Positions 34,764-43,912 of a stretch of 64,000 nucleotides of DNA are shown here, piece after piece. The translations under genes were made by a program, and so were the position numbers. Position 1 is the stretch's first letter. Every line of letters begins with the position of its first letter. The stretch spans positions 62,001 to 126,000 of the forward strand of contig NZ_STGG01000042.1 in assembly GCF_005222695.1 (NCBI RefSeq), in the 5' to 3' direction. The notes under the pieces were generated by a model. It saw only the letters and a list, made by a program, of their open reading frames with translations. It searched no databases and was not told the origin of the DNA. The stretch is from Massilia sp. HP4 (GTDB taxonomy: Bacteria > Pseudomonadota > Gammaproteobacteria > Burkholderiales > Burkholderiaceae_D).

Positions 34764-37700
34764 ATGTTCATCCAGCTCCGACTCTTCGTCTTCCTCTGCC
34801 TGGGCACCTTCTTGCTGGTGTGCAGCCATGCGCACGCCGGGATCACCAACCAGGCCAGTGCCAGCTTCGCCAACGGCGCCGGCGCCACCACCAGCGTGGC
34901 CTCGAACACCGTGCGCGCCGTGCGCCCGGACACGATTACCTATTTCACCTCGGCCGCCTTCACCACCGTGGCCCGCGCCACCCGCGCCAACGGCCAGCTG
35001 TTCATCCAGATCGACGCCGCCGAGTGCGACGCCGACCCGGCCCGCGCCGAACGCATCAGCGTCAACATTGCCTCCCGCAAGACCGGCGACAACCAGAATT
35101 TCATGGCGGACGAAACCGCCGCCGACAGCGGCACCTTCCGCATCGTCACCACTGCCATGAACTACGCGCAAGACGCGGACCATGGCGACGACGCCGGCGA
35201 CGGCATGATCCAGGTGATGACCGACGATACCCTGACCGCCAGCATCGCTGGCTGCGGCAACGGCACGATCTCGACCGCGATCCTGGTCGACCCGATCGGC
35301 GTGCTCTACGACAGCGTCACCAATGACCCGATCGCGGGCGCCACCGTGAGCCTGGTCGACGTCACCGGCGCCGGCAACGGCGGCGCACCGGGCGGCGCGG
35401 CCACCGTGTTCGACGTCGACGGCACCACCCGCATGCCGAGCACCGTCGTCACCGACGCCGACGGGATGTACCACTTCCCGCTGGTCGCGCCAAGCCTGTA
35501 CCGCCTGCAGGTGACCCCGCCGAACAACTACGGCTTTCCTTCCAAGACCGCGCCGGGCGCGCTGCCGGCCAGCCGCGAGACCAATCTGTACGGCTCCTAC
35601 GGCGGCGAGTTCACCGTCAGCGCCGCCCTCGGCCTGGTGACCATCGACGTCCCGCTCGATTCGATCCCGGGCACCCTGTATCTGGAAAAGAGCGCCGCGC
35701 GCGCCGTGGTCGAAGTCGGCGATGTGCTCGACTACACCATCCGCGTCCATAACACCGCCGAGGAAACACTGGAAGGCGTGGTCGTCGAAGACCGCCTGCC
35801 GGCCGGCTTCAGCTACGTGCCGGGCACCATGCGCCTGGACGGCGCCGCCTTCGGCGACAAGTTCGAGAACCGCGGCCCGCTGCTCGCCGTCAAGCTCGGC
35901 CAACTGGCCGCCAAGTCGACCGGCGTGCTCACCTACCGGGTGCGCATCGGCGCCGGCGCCCTGCAGGGCGACGGCATCAACCGCGCCCAGGCCAGCAGCG
36001 CCGCCCCGCTGGCCTTCACCAGCGGCGTGGCCGCGGCCAAGGTCAAGGTCGAAGCCGGCGTCTTCAGCAGCAAAGGCCACATCCTGGGCACCGTGTTCGC
36101 CGACTGCAACGCCAACGGCCTGCGCGAAAAAGGCGAGCCGGGCGTGCCGGACGTGCGCATCTGGCTCGAGGACGGCACCTTCTCGCAGACCGATGCCGAA
36201 GGCCGCTACAGCTTCACCGATGTTGCCCCGCGCACCCACGTGGCCAAGGTCGACGCCAGCACCCTGCCGGCCGGCAGCCAACTATCCATCCTGTCGAACC
36301 GCAATGCGGGCGACGCCGGCAGCCGCTTCGTCGACCTCAGGGACGGCGAACTGGCGCGCGCCGATTTCGCCCTGGACGCCTGCAGCGACGAACTGCGCGC
36401 CGCCATCGCCACCCGCGCCGAGCGCCTGCGCGCCGAACTCCAAGCCACGTCCGAACTGACCGCGCCGCGCAAGAAGGCCGTGCTGGCCAGGGACGAGGAA
36501 CTCGACCTGTCCAGGCTCGAGAACACCCTGGACTTCGTCGGCCTGCACGACGGCGCGCTGCTGCCGCACGGCCAGGCCACGGTGCGTATCAAGGGCGCAG
36601 CCGGCAATGCCTTCACCCTGCTGGTCAATGGCGAAGAAATCGGCGACGACCACGTCGGCCAGCAAAGCACCGTGGTCGACCGCCAGCTCGACGTCTATGA
36701 GTATGTCGGCGTCGCCCTGCGCGCCGGCCGCAACGAGCTCGAGGTCGCCCAGCGCGACGGTTTCGGCAATGCCCGCGGCAGCAAGCGCATCGCCGTGCTG
36801 GTGCCGGGCAAGCTGGCGCGCCTCCTGGTCAAGCCGCAATCCGAGACCGCCCCGGCCGACGGCAAGCAACCGGTGCTGGTCACCGTGAGCCTGGAAGACG
36901 CCAGCGGCGTGGCGGTGCTCGAACGCACTCCGGTGACCCTGGAAACCACTGCCGGCCAGTGGGACGAATCGGACCTGGATGCGCGCGAGCCGGGCCACCA
37001 GGTCTTCATCGAAGGCGGCAGCGCAGCCTTCTCGCTGCGCGCCCCGTCGGTGGCCGGCGAAGCGATCCTGAAAGCCGCCAGCGGCCAGCTGCAGGCGAAG
37101 AACAGCCTGCGCTTCGTGCCCGACCTGCGTCCGCTGGTCGCCGCCGGCGTGGTCGAAGGCGCCATCAGCCTGAACCGTGTGCGCGGCAACACCGCCAACC
37201 CGCTGCGCGACTTCGACGGCTTCGAGGACAAGCTGCGCCACATGGCCGGGCGCGGCGACGGCAGCGGCCTGGCCGGCGGCGCCCGCGCCGCCATGTTCGC
37301 CAAGGGCCAGGTGGGCGACAGCACCCTGGTGACCATGGCCTACGATTCGGACAAGGAAACCGAGCCGACCATGTTCCGCGACATCGACCCGCTGGCCTAT
37401 TACCCGACCCACGGCGACGACGCGCGCCGCGGCTTCGAGGCGCAATCGACCAGCCGTTTGTATTTCCGCGCCGAGCGCGAGCAGTCGTACGTGATGTATG
37501 GCGACTTTACGCCGCCGGGCGTGACCCCGGCGCGCAACCTGGGTGCCTACAACCGCAACCTGACCGGCCTGCGCACCCACCTCGATGCTGGCGGCCTGAC
37601 CTTCGACGGCTTCGCCAGCTACGACAGCACGCGCCAGATGGTCGAAGAGATCGCCGCCAACGGCACCTCGGGCCCGTTCCTGACGGGTGGCGGCCTGATG

Positions 37701-39614
37701 ATCATCAATAGCGAGCGCGTCGAGATCGTCGTGCGCGACCGTAACCAGACCGGCCTGATGCTGTCGCGCCGCCTGCTGGTGCGCTACGCCGACTACGACA
37801 TCGATCCGCTGACCGGCCGCATCCTGCTGCGCGCCCCGGTGCCGAGCCTGGACCAGGACCTGAACCCGATCAGCCTGCGCCTGTCGTACGAAGTCGACCA
37901 GGGTCACCCGCGCTTCTGGGTCGGCGGCGTCGCCGCCCAGTACAAGATCGGCACGATCGTCGAAGTCGGCGCCAGCGCGGTGGAAGACCGCAACCCGGCC
38001 GACCCCACCCGCCTGGTGAGCATCAACGCCACCGTCACGCCGGACGACAAGACCACCGTGATCGTCGAAGCCGCGCAAATGGAAAAAGCCGATCGCAGCG
38101 GCCAGGGCAAGGGCCGCGCCGTGCGCCTCGATGCCAGCCGCGTCGACGGCAAGCTGGAAAGCCGCGTGTTCGCCGGCCGCGCCGACGCCGAATTCGACAA
38201 TCCATCGGCCAGCCTGCCGCGCGGCCGCACCGAAGGCGGCGCCACCGCGCGCTACCGCTTCACGGAACGCGCCAGCGTCGGCCTGGAAGCCCTGCACACC
38301 GCCGACCTGGCGACCGAGGCCGAACGCAACGGCGTCCAGCTGTTCGCCGGCTACGCCTTCGACAACGGCCTGCAGGTCGAAGTCGGCGTGCGCCGCTCGA
38401 TCGAGCAGGCCGGCGAGAGCGTGGTGCTGGCCCAGCCCGACCTGACCAGCGTGCGCGCCAAGGTGGCAACCCAGATCCCCGGCCTGCCGCAGGCTGGCGT
38501 GTTCGTCGAAGCCGAGCAGGACATCCATGACAATGGCCGCCGCATGGTGGCCCTGGGCGGCGACTACCGCTTCGCCGGCGGCAGCCGTGTCTACGGCCGC
38601 CATGAACTGATCAGCAGCCTGGGCTCGACCTATGCGCTGAACCAGGGCCAGGAGCGTCACGCCAGCGTGTTCGGCGTCGACACCGACTACATGAAGGACG
38701 GCCGCGTGTTTTCCGAATACCGCGCCGGCGGCACCTCGCCCGCTGGCACCGTTTCTGGCGAGCGCCAGGCCGAGGCGGCCCTTGGCCTGCGCAACCTGTG
38801 GACGCTGGCCGACGGCGTGCGCGCCAACACCAGCTTCGAGCGCGTCAAGGTGCTGTCGGGCGCCGCCGACAACGAGTCGATCGCCCTGACCGGCGCCATC
38901 GAAGTGAGCCGCCATCCGCGCTGGACCGGCAACGCCCGCCTCGAGCTGCGCCACGGCGATGACAGCGACGGCCTCCTGTCGACCCTGGGCCTGGCCTACC
39001 GCATCGACGAGAGCTGGACTTTCCTGGGCAAGAACACCCTGGCCGCCACCCGCTCGAACGCCGCCGGCACGCTGCGCGTGACCGAGCTGCTGCAGAGCGG
39101 CGTGGCCTACCGCGCCCTGGCCTCGATCGGCGTGACCGGCCTGGCCAAGTACGAGTACAAGCTGGAACGCGACGATGGCCCGGCCAACCTCAAGCGCGCG
39201 GTGCATGCGCTGTCGACCAACGCCAACTGGCAGCTGCGCCGCGACACCGTGGTCAGCGCCCGCTATGCGGCCAAGATCGCGCTGGACCGCTCGAGCGGCC
39301 TGTCGACCCGCACCGTGAGCCACCTGGTGGCCGGTCGCGTGACCCATGAGATCAACGAGGACTGGGACATCGGCGCCACCGCCCAGGTGCTGCTCGACCG
39401 CGATACCCGCGGCCGCCAGTATGCAGCCGGCCTGGAAGCGGGCTACCAGCTGCAGAAGAATATGTGGGTCTCGGCCGGCTACAACTTCATGGGCTTTGGC
39501 GAGCGCGACCTGGCCGGCGCCGACGCCACCGCCAAGGGCGCCTATGTGCGCGTGCGCATGAAATTCGACGAAAACACCCTGCAGGGCCTGCTGTCCGGCG
39601 ACTTGCTCAAGTAA
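34764..39614 (+). CDS. Giant exported DUF11/SdrD-B-like protein with predicted C-terminal outer-membrane barrel
   Basis: A 1616-residue protein. A signal peptide ends near CSHAHA, followed by ITNQASASFANGAGATTS. Then come a carboxypeptidase-regulatory-like unit (about 180-300), a DUF11 unit (about 304-430; VVEVGDVLDYTIRVHNTAEE), an SdrD-B-like unit (about 437-530; FADCNANGLREKGEPGVPDV) and a Big-1-like unit (about 690-800). From about 800 on, long alternating strands (YVMYGDFTPPG, SERVEIVVRDRNQTG, RLLVRYADYDIDPLTGRILL) run to the C terminus YVRVRMKFDE, suggesting a barrel. It could anchor or export the neighbouring DUF11 proteins. No named family recognised. Confidence 0.75.
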   Translation: MFIQLRLFVFLCLGTFLLVCSHAHAGITNQASASFANGAGATTSVASNTVRAVRPDTITYFTSAAFTTVARATRANGQLFIQIDAAECDADPARAERISVNIASRKTGDNQNFMADETAADSGTFRIVTTAMNYAQDADHGDDAGDGMIQVMTDDTLTASIAGCGNGTISTAILVDPIGVLYDSVTNDPIAGATVSLVDVTGAGNGGAPGGAATVFDVDGTTRMPSTVVTDADGMYHFPLVAPSLYRLQVTPPNNYGFPSKTAPGALPASRETNLYGSYGGEFTVSAALGLVTIDVPLDSIPGTLYLEKSAARAVVEVGDVLDYTIRVHNTAEETLEGVVVEDRLPAGFSYVPGTMRLDGAAFGDKFENRGPLLAVKLGQLAAKSTGVLTYRVRIGAGALQGDGINRAQASSAAPLAFTSGVAAAKVKVEAGVFSSKGHILGTVFADCNANGLREKGEPGVPDVRIWLEDGTFSQTDAEGRYSFTDVAPRTHVAKVDASTLPAGSQLSILSNRNAGDAGSRFVDLRDGELARADFALDACSDELRAAIATRAERLRAELQATSELTAPRKKAVLARDEELDLSRLENTLDFVGLHDGALLPHGQATVRIKGAAGNAFTLLVNGEEIGDDHVGQQSTVVDRQLDVYEYVGVALRAGRNELEVAQRDGFGNARGSKRIAVLVPGKLARLLVKPQSETAPADGKQPVLVTVSLEDASGVAVLERTPVTLETTAGQWDESDLDAREPGHQVFIEGGSAAFSLRAPSVAGEAILKAASGQLQAKNSLRFVPDLRPLVAAGVVEGAISLNRVRGNTANPLRDFDGFEDKLRHMAGRGDGSGLAGGARAAMFAKGQVGDSTLVTMAYDSDKETEPTMFRDIDPLAYYPTHGDDARRGFEAQSTSRLYFRAEREQSYVMYGDFTPPGVTPARNLGAYNRNLTGLRTHLDAGGLTFDGFASYDSTRQMVEEIAANGTSGPFLTGGGLMIINSERVEIVVRDRNQTGLMLSRRLLVRYADYDIDPLTGRILLRAPVPSLDQDLNPISLRLSYEVDQGHPRFWVGGVAAQYKIGTIVEVGASAVEDRNPADPTRLVSINATVTPDDKTTVIVEAAQMEKADRSGQGKGRAVRLDASRVDGKLESRVFAGRADAEFDNPSASLPRGRTEGGATARYRFTERASVGLEALHTADLATEAERNGVQLFAGYAFDNGLQVEVGVRRSIEQAGESVVLAQPDLTSVRAKVATQIPGLPQAGVFVEAEQDIHDNGRRMVALGGDYRFAGGSRVYGRHELISSLGSTYALNQGQERHASVFGVDTDYMKDGRVFSEYRAGGTSPAGTVSGERQAEAALGLRNLWTLADGVRANTSFERVKVLSGAADNESIALTGAIEVSRHPRWTGNARLELRHGDDSDGLLSTLGLAYRIDESWTFLGKNTLAATRSNAAGTLRVTELLQSGVAYRALASIGVTGLAKYEYKLERDDGPANLKRAVHALSTNANWQLRRDTVVSARYAAKIALDRSSGLSTRTVSHLVAGRVTHEINEDWDIGATAQVLLDRDTRGRQYAAGLEAGYQLQKNMWVSAGYNFMGFGERDLAGADATAKGAYVRVRMKFDENTLQGLLSGDLLK

Positions 39615-39627
39615 TCAAGGAATCGAC

Positions 39628-41307
39628 ATGACTTCGCAACCGACTTGCCTGGCCTGGATCCGCAACACCCTGGCCGCCCTGTGCCTGCTGGCCGGCGTGC
39701 TGGCCGCCGCCCCGGCGCGCGCCGAATGCACCGCCAGCGGCGCCTGCATCACCGCCGGCCCGCGCCTGGCCAGCGTCGACACCAACAAGAGCGCCCTGCT
39801 CGGCCCCCTGCTGGGCGGCCTGCTGGGCACCGGTGTCTCGCTCAACGCCGTCGACTGGAATGCCCTGGCCGGCGGCAACCTGAACCTGCTGGGCTTCTTG
39901 AAGGTGCTGCAGGCGCAGCTGAACCTGTCCAGCCCCTCGCAGGTGCTGGGGACCAACCTGACCCTGGCCCAGATCGCGGCCGGCCTGTCGGTCCAGGCCC
40001 AGGCCGAAGCCAGGCCGCAGCTGGCCTCGGCCCTGTCGGGCCTGGCCTCGCGCCTGAACGGCGTGGGTGCCACCGTGCGCCTGGGCGACTTGCTCAAACT
40101 GAGCGTCGACACCGGCGCGCTCGGCGCCAGCACCATCAATGCGCTCGACATGTTCACCGGCCTGGTGCAGCTCTACAACAAGCGCAATGTGCTCACTACC
40201 CCGACCCCGATCGGCATCTCGGGCGGCCTGCTGGGCGCCCTGGGCGTGGTCAACAGCCTGCAGCTGTATGCGCAGGTGATCGAACCGCCGGTGTACAACT
40301 GCGGCCCGGTCGGCTCGACCTTCCACTCGGCCGCGATCCGCATGAAGCTCAAGCTCGACCTGGTGACGCTGGCGCCGGTCACCGACACCCTGGTCGCCAC
40401 GGGCCTGTTCAAGTCGGCCTCGGTCGGCATCGGCCAGCTCGACGTCTACGTCGAGGTCGCGCGCGGCGAAGGCAGCCTGGCGGCCGTGAACGCCGCCGCC
40501 AGGGCCGTGACCCTGCAGGTGGCGCCGGGCGTGGCCGACCTGTATGTCGGCAAGATCGAAGACGACGTGTTCTTCAACCGCACGCGCCGCATCCAGGATT
40601 CGGATGTGCAGTTCGGCACCATCGGTGCGCTCAAGGCCACGCTGCTCCTGAACCTGGTCGCTATCGACCTGCCGATCGAGGTCAAGAGCATCGTGCGCGG
40701 CCAGGCGCCGTTCTCCACCAGCGTGACCATGAGCGGCAACTTCCCGCAGACCCGCACCGTCAGCAGCAGCACCCTGTTCGTGACGAACGCCGCCAACAGC
40801 CTGGTGAGCAAGCTGCAGATCCGCGTCGCCAACCTGGGCCTGCTGGAGGGCGTGGTCTTGCCGCTGCTCGAGACCCTGGTGACCAAGGTGGTGTCGCCGC
40901 TGCTGTCGCCGGTGCTGTCGGGCGTGGCCGACCCACTGCTCAAGCTGCTGGGCATCGGCCTGGGCGAGATGGTGGTCACGGTGGAAGGCATTTGCCAGGC
41001 CTGCGACGACTTCAAGCTGACCAAGGCGGCCGACAAGAGCGCCGCCCTGCCGGGCAGCACCATCGTGTATACCATCACCTTCGAGAACAAGGGCACCACC
41101 ACACTCAACAACCTGAAGGTCAGCGATCCGACCCCGGCGTATACTACCTATGTGGACAGTGCCTGCGGCGCCATGCCGGCCGGCCTTTCCTGCACCGTGT
41201 CGAGCAAGCCGGAGGTCGGCGCCACCGGGAAAGTCGAGTGGGGCGTGACCGGCACGCTGGCGCCGGGCGCCACCGGCAGCGTCACGATTTCGGTCAAAGT
41301 TCAATAG
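39628..41307 (+). CDS. Exported protein with TadG-C-terminal-like region and DUF11 domain
   Basis: A 559-residue protein. A signal peptide ends near APARA, then a Cys pair (ECTASGAC). Residues about 40-480 (SLNAVDWNALAGGNLNLLGF, TNLTLAQIAAGLSVQAQAEA) resemble the C-terminal periplasmic part of TadG-type pilus proteins, here without the TadG anchor. A final DUF11 unit (about 465-555; PGSTIVYTITFENKGTTTLN) links it to its neighbours. It begins 13 bp after the giant gene, so co-expression is likely. The TadG resemblance is by eye. Confidence 0.7.
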   Translation: MTSQPTCLAWIRNTLAALCLLAGVLAAAPARAECTASGACITAGPRLASVDTNKSALLGPLLGGLLGTGVSLNAVDWNALAGGNLNLLGFLKVLQAQLNLSSPSQVLGTNLTLAQIAAGLSVQAQAEARPQLASALSGLASRLNGVGATVRLGDLLKLSVDTGALGASTINALDMFTGLVQLYNKRNVLTTPTPIGISGGLLGALGVVNSLQLYAQVIEPPVYNCGPVGSTFHSAAIRMKLKLDLVTLAPVTDTLVATGLFKSASVGIGQLDVYVEVARGEGSLAAVNAAARAVTLQVAPGVADLYVGKIEDDVFFNRTRRIQDSDVQFGTIGALKATLLLNLVAIDLPIEVKSIVRGQAPFSTSVTMSGNFPQTRTVSSSTLFVTNAANSLVSKLQIRVANLGLLEGVVLPLLETLVTKVVSPLLSPVLSGVADPLLKLLGIGLGEMVVTVEGICQACDDFKLTKAADKSAALPGSTIVYTITFENKGTTTLNNLKVSDPTPAYTTYVDSACGAMPAGLSCTVSSKPEVGATGKVEWGVTGTLAPGATGSVTISVKVQ

Positions 41308-41446
41308 TGCTGCATAACTTCGTCACTGCAAGTTACAATAAAGAAACGAATTATCGAGTTTCACTATCGCAAAGTGTGAGAATTTGATAGATTGCTGACT
41401 TGCCCGTGCGTATTTGTTGCGCATGTGGACATGCCTGTATCGATGC

Positions 41447-41462
41447 AGCGGCGCGCGCCGCT
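41447..41462. terminator. Perfect 16-bp GC palindrome in the gap after the DUF11 locus
   Basis: AGCGGCGCGCGCCGCT is its own reverse complement. It lies in the 210-bp gap between the last DUF11 gene and the first HTH-receiver gene and is not followed by T residues. It could be a weak terminator or an operator. The rest of the gap is AT-rich near 41325-41395 and may hold the promoter of the next gene. Confidence 0.35.
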
Positions 41463-41517
41463 TGCATTTCCCGGCCGTGCCGGCGCGGGCATTTAACCGA
41501 CTTGCACACCTGAATCC

Positions 41518-42174
41518 ATGAAATCGCACAGCAGTCCAGCGCCGGCGCAGCCAGACCCCGTTTCCTCCGAAGTATGTTCGACGAAGGAGGCCGCCAGCCT
41601 GCTCGGCGTCTCGCATCGAACGGTTCAATTGTGGGTCGAGGGCGGCGTGCTCCAGGCGTGGAAGACGGCTGGCGGCCACCGCCGCATCCTGCTCACCTCG
41701 GTGCACCGGCTGGTCGCCCAGCGCAACCAGGCCGTGAATGGCGGCCAGCCTGCCGCCGCCGTGGCCGAGCCGGCGCCCTCGACGGCGCGCCGCATCGTCA
41801 TGGCGGACGACGATTCCACCCTGCTGCGCCTGTATGAACTGGAGATCTCGGGTTGGGGCCTGGACGCCGAACTGATCAAGGCGCGCGACGGCTTCGAGGC
41901 GCTGATCCGGATCGGCGAAGCGAAACCCGACCTCTTGATCAGCGACTTGAACATGCCGGGCATGGATGGTTTCCGCATGGTACGTACGCTACGCGCTGAC
42001 CCGCGTTATGGCAAGATGGCCATTATCGTGATCAGCGGGCTGGACCGGGCAACCATCGCCTCGATGGGACTGCCGGCCGACATACCGGTATTCTCCAAAC
42101 CGGTGCGTTTCCCTGAACTGCGCGCCAAGGTCGAACAGATCCTGGACGCGGGCGATCACACCATGGAGAGTTAA
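41518..42174 (+). CDS. Response regulator with N-terminal MerR/excisionase-like HTH and C-terminal receiver (copy 1)
   Basis: A 218-residue protein. The HTH (CSTKEAASLLGVSHRTVQLW, then AWKTAGGHRRI) at about 20-65 carries the GGHRR recognition pattern of MerR/BldC/excisionase folds. A Pro/Ala linker leads to a receiver (about 90-215) with MADDDS, the phosphorylation site ISDLNMPGMDG, VISG and SKPV. The order is reversed from most response regulators. It is followed after 14 bp by a soluble histidine kinase and probably works with it. Confidence 0.85.
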   Translation: MKSHSSPAPAQPDPVSSEVCSTKEAASLLGVSHRTVQLWVEGGVLQAWKTAGGHRRILLTSVHRLVAQRNQAVNGGQPAAAVAEPAPSTARRIVMADDDSTLLRLYELEISGWGLDAELIKARDGFEALIRIGEAKPDLLISDLNMPGMDGFRMVRTLRADPRYGKMAIIVISGLDRATIASMGLPADIPVFSKPVRFPELRAKVEQILDAGDHTMES

Positions 42175-42188
42175 CCAGGACAAGAAGA

Positions 42189-43781
42189 ATGCGACACGAG
42201 CCGCACAGAAACGTTCGTACTTTACTGCCCGATCCCCAGCCCGACGCCGCGCGCGTACGGGCCCTGCATGAGCTGCAACTGCTCGACACCCCGCCCGAAG
42301 AACGCTTCGACCGCATTACCCGGCTTGCATGCCGCCTGCTGGGCGTGCCGATCTCGCTGGTCGCCCTGGTCGACGCCGAACGCCAGTGGTTCAAGTCGCG
42401 CGTCGGCATCGACCTGCGCGAAACATCACGCGCCACCTCGTTCTGCACCCACACCATCCAGCACCCCGAAGGCCTGGTGATCGAAGACGCGCGGCTGGAT
42501 CCGCGCTTCGCCGCCAATCCCTTCGTGCTGGGCGAGCCGCGCGTACGTTTCTATGCCGGCGTCCCGCTGGCCGCGCCCGACGGCAGCCGGGTCGGCGCCC
42601 TGTGCGTGATCGACAGCCAGGTGCGCCAGTTCGACGGGGAGCAGATGGCCACCCTGCGCGACCTGGCGGCCATCGCCGGGGACGAGCTGCGCGCGCGACC
42701 GGCCGGCCGCCCCGCGCCCGAAGGCTGGGAAAAAGCCCTGGTCGCCCACCTGCCCGACGGCATCCTGATGCTCAATGTCCACGGCGTGATCGTGGCCGCC
42801 AACCCGGCCGCCGAAAAGATGTTCGGCGCCAGCGGCGCCTTGCTGGCCGGACGTCCGCTGGCCGAACTGCTCGACGAAGACCTGGTGGCGCGCCGCCGCG
42901 CCGGCCTGCTGCTCGAGGGCTGCCCCTACGAGAGCGGCGCCCGGCGCCTGGACGGCAGCCAGTTTCCGGTCGAATTCTCGTACTGCCGCATGGCCTGGGC
43001 CGCGCGGCCCAAGTTCGCCGTCACCGTGCGCGACATCACGCAGCGCCGCGCCAACGAAGAACGCGCGCGCGCCACCGACGAACGGCGGCGTCGCCACTTC
43101 GCTACCGCCACCCACGAGCTGCGCACGCCGATGTCGAGCGTGCTGGGCTTTTCCGAGCTGCTGCTCAAGCGCGAGTTCGACGCCGCCACCCAGCGCGAAC
43201 TGGTCGAGATCATCCACCGCGAGTCTGCCCGCCTGGTCGACCTGGTCAACCAGATGCTCGACCTGGCGCGCATCGAGGCCGGCGGCGCCGCCGAACTGAA
43301 GTTCGCCGCAGTTGCGCTGCCGGCGCTGGTGGAGCAGACCCTGGCCAGCCTGGAAGGCCTGGGCCAGGCCCACCGCGTGCGCACCGATCTCGCGCCAGGG
43401 CTGCCAGCGCTGGCGGCCGACCCGCAAAAAATGCAGCAGGCGCTGACCAATATCGTCAGCAACAGCATCAAGTATTCGGCGCCCGACACACCGATCGTGC
43501 TCGCCGCGCGCCTGGAACAGCGCAATGCGCGCCCGATGATCGCGATCCGCGTGCGCGACCGCGGCATCGGCATGACGCCCCAGCAACAGGCCCAGGTGTT
43601 CGACGCCTTCTACCGCGTGGACCGCGATTCCAGCGTGCCGGGCAGCGGCCTGGGCATGACGATCCTGAAGGAGATCGTCGACCTGCATGGCGGCCAGATC
43701 GCGGTCGAATCCACCCTTGGCGTCGGCACCGAAGTCACACTTTACCTGCCTGCGACCCTGGCGCAGGACGGCGCCGGCTAA
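42189..43781 (+). CDS. Soluble GAF-PAS histidine kinase (copy 1)
   Basis: A 530-residue cytoplasmic kinase with an N-terminal GAF domain (about 25-165; LDTPPEERFDRITRLACRLL, VDAERQWFKSRVG), PAS (about 180-290; VAANPAAEKMFGASG), HisKA (THELRTPMSSVLGFSELLLK) and HATPase (NIVSNSIKYSA, VRDRGIGM, GSGLGMTILKEIV). It is the likely partner of the HTH-receiver protein just upstream. The same gene pair is repeated at 43903-46169, with nearly identical wording in the HisKA region. Confidence 0.9.
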   Translation: MRHEPHRNVRTLLPDPQPDAARVRALHELQLLDTPPEERFDRITRLACRLLGVPISLVALVDAERQWFKSRVGIDLRETSRATSFCTHTIQHPEGLVIEDARLDPRFAANPFVLGEPRVRFYAGVPLAAPDGSRVGALCVIDSQVRQFDGEQMATLRDLAAIAGDELRARPAGRPAPEGWEKALVAHLPDGILMLNVHGVIVAANPAAEKMFGASGALLAGRPLAELLDEDLVARRRAGLLLEGCPYESGARRLDGSQFPVEFSYCRMAWAARPKFAVTVRDITQRRANEERARATDERRRRHFATATHELRTPMSSVLGFSELLLKREFDAATQRELVEIIHRESARLVDLVNQMLDLARIEAGGAAELKFAAVALPALVEQTLASLEGLGQAHRVRTDLAPGLPALAADPQKMQQALTNIVSNSIKYSAPDTPIVLAARLEQRNARPMIAIRVRDRGIGMTPQQQAQVFDAFYRVDRDSSVPGSGLGMTILKEIVDLHGGQIAVESTLGVGTEVTLYLPATLAQDGAG

Positions 43782-43876
43782 GGCCCGCATTTGTACCGCG
43801 CGCACCACACCCGTCCCGTTTCCATCGATTTGCTCGGAGGTAATTCAAGCGGTACGCGGATTGGCCTTGACAGCCA

Positions 43877-43912
43877 AATGTGAAACAGTAAAATCAGTAA
43901 ATATGAAAATCG
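43877..43912 (+). repeat. Tandem 9-bp direct repeats over the start of HTH-receiver copy 2
   Basis: Four contiguous 9-mers, AATGTGAAA, CAGTAAAAT, CAGTAAATA and TGAAAATCG, run into the start codon at 43903. The TAAA-containing units resemble those upstream of the DUF11 locus (32612-32699). A cooperative direct-repeat binder here would block translation or transcription start, consistent with autoregulation. Confidence 0.45.

Noticed and set aside
36282..39347. A very long open frame (over 1000 codons) antisense to the giant DUF11 gene
   Set aside because: It is His/Gln/Ala/Gly/Asp-rich without recognisable domains, as expected for a shadow frame opposite a GC-rich gene. The plus-strand frame has a signal peptide and domain structure.
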